Positions 8,584 to 10,299 of a DNA stretch of 10,299 nucleotides are shown here, in pieces. The number at the start of each line of letters is the position of its first letter. Position 1 is the stretch's first letter. The position numbers were made by a program, and so were the translations under genes. Source of the stretch: Desulfuromusa sp. (GTDB lineage: Bacteria > Desulfobacterota > Desulfuromonadia > Desulfuromonadales > Geopsychrobacteraceae); contig JAOZMV010000029.1 of NCBI GenBank assembly GCA_029934095.1, positions 1-10,299 of the forward strand. The letters are read 5' to 3'. The notes below the pieces were generated by a model. That model had not been told where the DNA came from. It saw nothing but the letters and a program-made list of their open reading frames with translations, and did not search any database.

Positions 8584-8689
8584 ATTTTTTTCCTTTGGGT
8601 GCTCGAAAAGAGCGTCAAGATATTACAATACAATCCCGAGTAAAATTGGGTAACGTTCGATTAATAAAGAGAGCAAGAGAGAATATAAA

Positions 8690-8709
8690 CAGGTCATAGT
8701 CATAACCTG
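8690..8709. promoter_or_regulatory. Imperfect 20-base inverted repeat, possible operator
   Basis: CAGGTCAT (8690-8697) and ATAACCTG (8702-8709) are inverted copies with one mismatch, around a 4-base centre. The size and symmetry suit a dimeric repressor such as those of the TetR or MarR families that commonly control RND pumps. It sits at the presumed transcription start of the adaptor-permease-duct operon. There is no direct evidence for which protein binds. Confidence 0.4.
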
Positions 8710-8714
8710 CATAT

Positions 8715-8744
8715 TGTATAGATTAGGCTGAGTGAGCACACCAA
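8715..8744 (-). promoter_or_regulatory. Candidate sigma-70 promoter of the efflux operon
   Basis: On the minus strand a TTGGTG (8744-8739) is followed after 18 bases by TATACA (8720-8715). The overlapping TACAAT (8718-8713) is a better -10 match but would leave a 20-base spacer. A start site near 8707 would give a leader of about 124 bases to the adaptor ATG. It would fall inside the 8690-8709 inverted repeat, a natural place for a repressor operator. The match is moderate (3 of 6 and 4 of 6), so this is a suggestion only. Confidence 0.3.
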
Positions 8745-8762
8745 AACTATACGCCCACATTG

Positions 8763-8774
8763 AAACTATAGTTT
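8763..8774. repeat. Perfect 12-base palindrome AAACTATAGTTT
   Basis: A perfect palindrome made of two inverted AAACTAT units overlapping at the centre. The same AAACTAT unit occurs singly at 8744-8750 and 8846-8852 and inverted at 8918-8924, so it may be the highest-affinity copy of a repeated binding motif. It could also reflect chance in AT-rich DNA. Confidence 0.4.
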
Positions 8775-8789
8775 ACCCCAAGTTGCGCC

Positions 8790-8818
8790 CACCGTTCTGA
8801 GATGATACCAGAACGGTG
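8790..8818. repeat. Perfect 10-base inverted repeat with 9-base spacer
   Basis: CACCGTTCTG (8790-8799) and CAGAACGGTG (8809-8818) are exact inverted copies separated by 9 bases. As RNA this is a stable 10-pair hairpin on either strand. Neither strand has a uridine run after it, which argues against a standard intrinsic terminator for the upstream gene, whose stop is about 144 bases away. The arm centres are 19 bases apart, close to two helical turns, so an operator for a dimer pair or a tetramer is also plausible. Confidence 0.5.
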
Positions 8819-8930
8819 ATCAGAGCTATAAAACACAACAATAACAAACTATTTTAGTCGCAATTCAGTCAACATGCAATGGTATATTCTGACAGGACTT
8901 AATTTTGAATATCGGGGATAGTTTCGAGTC

Positions 8931-8944
8931 GGCAGTGAACTGCC
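8931..8944 (-). terminator. Small hairpin after the upstream outer-membrane gene
   Basis: GGCAG (8931-8935) and CTGCC (8940-8944) form a 5-pair stem with a 4-base loop, starting 17 bases after the stop of the upstream gene in the direction of transcription. No uridine run follows on the minus strand, so termination here would be weak at best. Confidence 0.25.
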
Positions 8945-8961
8945 CTTTGAGGAGCTGAACC

Positions 8962-10299
8962 TTATCCTCCACCAACCTGATCGGCTGCAGCGGTTTCCCC
9001 GACAGTTTTCTGATCAACAATATTCAACCAACCACCTCCCATAGCCCGATAAACATCGACCAGACTGGTGAGCACCTCGGTTTGGGTCCGCACGTAGTCA
9101 AGCTGACCGGAGAACAGACTTCGATTAGCATCGAGAACTTGCAGATAGCTGGTGGTTCCAGCATCGTATTGGTGCCCAGCGAGTTGAGAGTAGGTTGTCA
9201 GAGCAGCGACCCGCCGCTGTTTTGCAGCCTGGCTTTCACGTCCCTTGCTGGTTGCCACCAGGGCATCTTCAACCTCACGAAAACCGGTAATAATCGACTG
9301 CCGATAGCGGTACAAGGCTTCCCGTTGAGCAGCCTCACTGGACATCACCCGACCCTCTATCGCCCCGAAGGTGAAGATCGGTGCTAACACATCACTGCCG
9401 ATCTGCCAGGTCCTTGAATCCCCTTCGAATAGCTGATCAGAATGAATACTGGCCGTGCCGAGAGCCCCGGTCAGCGAAATACGGGGGAAATAGAGCGCCC
9501 GAGCCACGCCGATACGGGCGTTAGCGGCAATCAATAGCTGCTCAGCCCGAATAATATCGGGGCGTTGTTCAAGTAGCTCTGCAGGAAGTCCGGCTGGAAT
9601 CACCGGGATGGTGAGCTCATCAATCCCCTTACCACGTGGGATAGATCCGGGATTTTGCCCCAGCAGCAGAGAAATCAGGTGTTCCTGCTGAGCAATCAGG
9701 GATTCTATCTCCGGGATAGCTTGACGTGCCGACTCATACTCCGATTCAACCTGACTCACTTCAACCTGAGAAACGGTGCCATACTTATGCCGCAGGCGAA
9801 AGATATGCAGAGACCTTGCGTAAGCTTTTTCAGTCTCCCGGGCAATTTCCAACTGCCGGTCAAAACCGCGTAAAATCAGATAATTACTGGCAATATTGCT
9901 GACCAGAGTCAGCAGGACACTGCGCCGTCCCGCCTCGCTGGCCAGAAGTTCAGCCTGAGCAGCTTCATTCGCGCGGCGAACACGCCCCCAGAGATCCACC
10001 TCCCAGGAGGCACTGAGCGTCCCCCGGTAATCATTGTAGGGACCGTTGGGGAGGGATAATCCGGCATCGGTATCATCTTGCCTGGAGATGTTCCCTGAGG
10101 CACCGATTTGCGGGAAATATTCTGATCGGGTGGTTCGCCACTGACCGAGGAACTGATCAACCCGAGCGACCGCAGCTTTCAAGTCGAGATTATTAGCCAG
10201 CGCCAGAGAGATAAGCTGATCAAAAACCGGATCGTCGAACTGTTGCCACCAGGCAGAATCGGTCAAATCAGCTGCTGCATCGTAGGAGACGGTCCATGC
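8962..10299 (-). CDS. Second RND efflux outer-membrane factor, NodT/OprM-type (5' end cut by window)
   Basis: The 445 visible codons of another TolC-like duct. A TTG at 10266 could be taken as a start, but the frame stays open for 11 more codons to the window edge (AWTVSYDAAAD before LTDSAWWQQF). That matches the region about 35-50 residues into the paralogue. The true start with signal peptide and lipobox is therefore off the window. Family motifs are complete: WEVDLWGRVRRA, EQRPDIIRAEQLLIAANARI, GVARALYFPRISLTG, YDAGTTSYLQVLDANRSLF and the closing MGGGW. It aligns along its whole length with the duct of the neighbouring operon but is clearly diverged. The C-terminus ends in a short glycine tail. 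In RND operons the duct is normally the last gene, so an adaptor and permease probably lie just beyond the right edge. Confidence 0.94.
   Translation of the reverse strand, partial: AWTVSYDAAADLTDSAWWQQFDDPVFDQLISLALANNLDLKAAVARVDQFLGQWRTTRSEYFPQIGASGNISRQDDTDAGLSLPNGPYNDYRGTLSASWEVDLWGRVRRANEAAQAELLASEAGRRSVLLTLVSNIASNYLILRGFDRQLEIARETEKAYARSLHIFRLRHKYGTVSQVEVSQVESEYESARQAIPEIESLIAQQEHLISLLLGQNPGSIPRGKGIDELTIPVIPAGLPAELLEQRPDIIRAEQLLIAANARIGVARALYFPRISLTGALGTASIHSDQLFEGDSRTWQIGSDVLAPIFTFGAIEGRVMSSEAAQREALYRYRQSIITGFREVEDALVATSKGRESQAAKQRRVAALTTYSQLAGHQYDAGTTSYLQVLDANRSLFSGQLDYVRTQTEVLTSLVDVYRAMGGGWLNIVDQKTVGETAAADQVGGG

Larger units (their letters stand above)
8584..8961. promoter_or_regulatory. 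Regulatory intergenic stretch upstream of the efflux operon
   Basis: 378 bases without a convincing gene, AT-rich next to the flanking coding DNA. It lies between the stop of the upstream outer-membrane gene and the adaptor start, so it should hold the 3' end of one transcript and the promoter of the next. It contains two inverted repeats with 8-10 base arms, a 12-base perfect palindrome, a small hairpin near the upstream gene's stop, and five occurrences of AAACTAT or its complement (8744-8750, 8763-8769, 8768-8774, 8846-8852, 8918-8924). No regulator gene is in the window to match these sites. A plus-strand open frame (7831-8643) that reaches into this stretch is antisense to the adaptor and looks non-functional. 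Confidence 0.6.

Noticed and set aside
7831..8643. A 270-codon open frame on the plus strand
   Set aside because: It is antisense to the adaptor gene, whose domains and ribosome site are clear. The translation resembles no family and looks like a by-product of codon use.
10264..10266. TTG as the start codon of the upstream duct gene
   Set aside because: The frame is open through to the window edge and matches the paralogue upstream of this point. A start here would lack the signal peptide and lipobox, so the gene is truncated by the window.
1..10299. CRISPR arrays, tRNA or rRNA genes, insertion sequences, phage genes
   Set aside because: I saw no regularly spaced repeats, no RNA gene signatures and no transposase or integrase coding sequence. 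Nearly all the window is accounted for by the five genes.

Overview
The window comes from a Gram-negative bacterium. All five genes are on the minus strand and encode envelope proteins: two outer-membrane efflux proteins, a lipoprotein periplasmic adaptor, an RND inner-membrane pump and a membrane-bound sensor kinase. The protein style (HAE1-type pump starting MSKFFINRP, NodT-type outer-membrane lipoproteins, dCache-type kinase sensor) and the apparently balanced base composition would fit a deltaproteobacterium of the Desulfuromonas/Geobacter type. That placement is only a guess from sequence style.

Reading in the direction of transcription (right to left): at the right edge (10299 down to 8962) lies the 3' part of an outer-membrane efflux gene, cut by the window. 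A 378-base gene-free stretch follows (8961-8584). It is rich in inverted repeats and repeated short motifs and probably holds the promoter and operators of the next operon. Then comes a compact three-gene operon: adaptor (8583-7390), RND permease (7342-4160) and outer-membrane factor (4167-2710). The last two genes overlap by 8 bases. A strong hairpin (2689-2657) lies just after the operon. A 288-base gap then leads to a stand-alone sensor histidine kinase (2421-61), after which up to 60 bases remain and may hold the start of another gene.

The central operon encodes a complete tripartite efflux machine. The permease uses the proton gradient to capture substrates from the periplasm or membrane, the adaptor bridges it to the outer membrane, and the outer-membrane factor is the exit duct. 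The permease keeps the full proton-relay set (D408, D409, K940, R970, T977). From remembered AcrB numbering, it has replaced most of the phenylalanines that line the AcrB deep drug pocket, so its substrates may differ from those of AcrB. The adaptor keeps the R-x3-L-x6-S hairpin-tip motif used to dock on TolC-like ducts.

The upstream truncated outer-membrane gene is a clear paralogue of the operon's own. It is probably the last gene of a second efflux operon lying off the window, so this may be a tandem pair of RND systems. The kinase has no receiver domain and no response regulator is visible. Its link to the pump is positional only. I see no unambiguous new system. The least explained parts are the intergenic operator-like cluster, the altered pump pocket and the basic tail of the adaptor.
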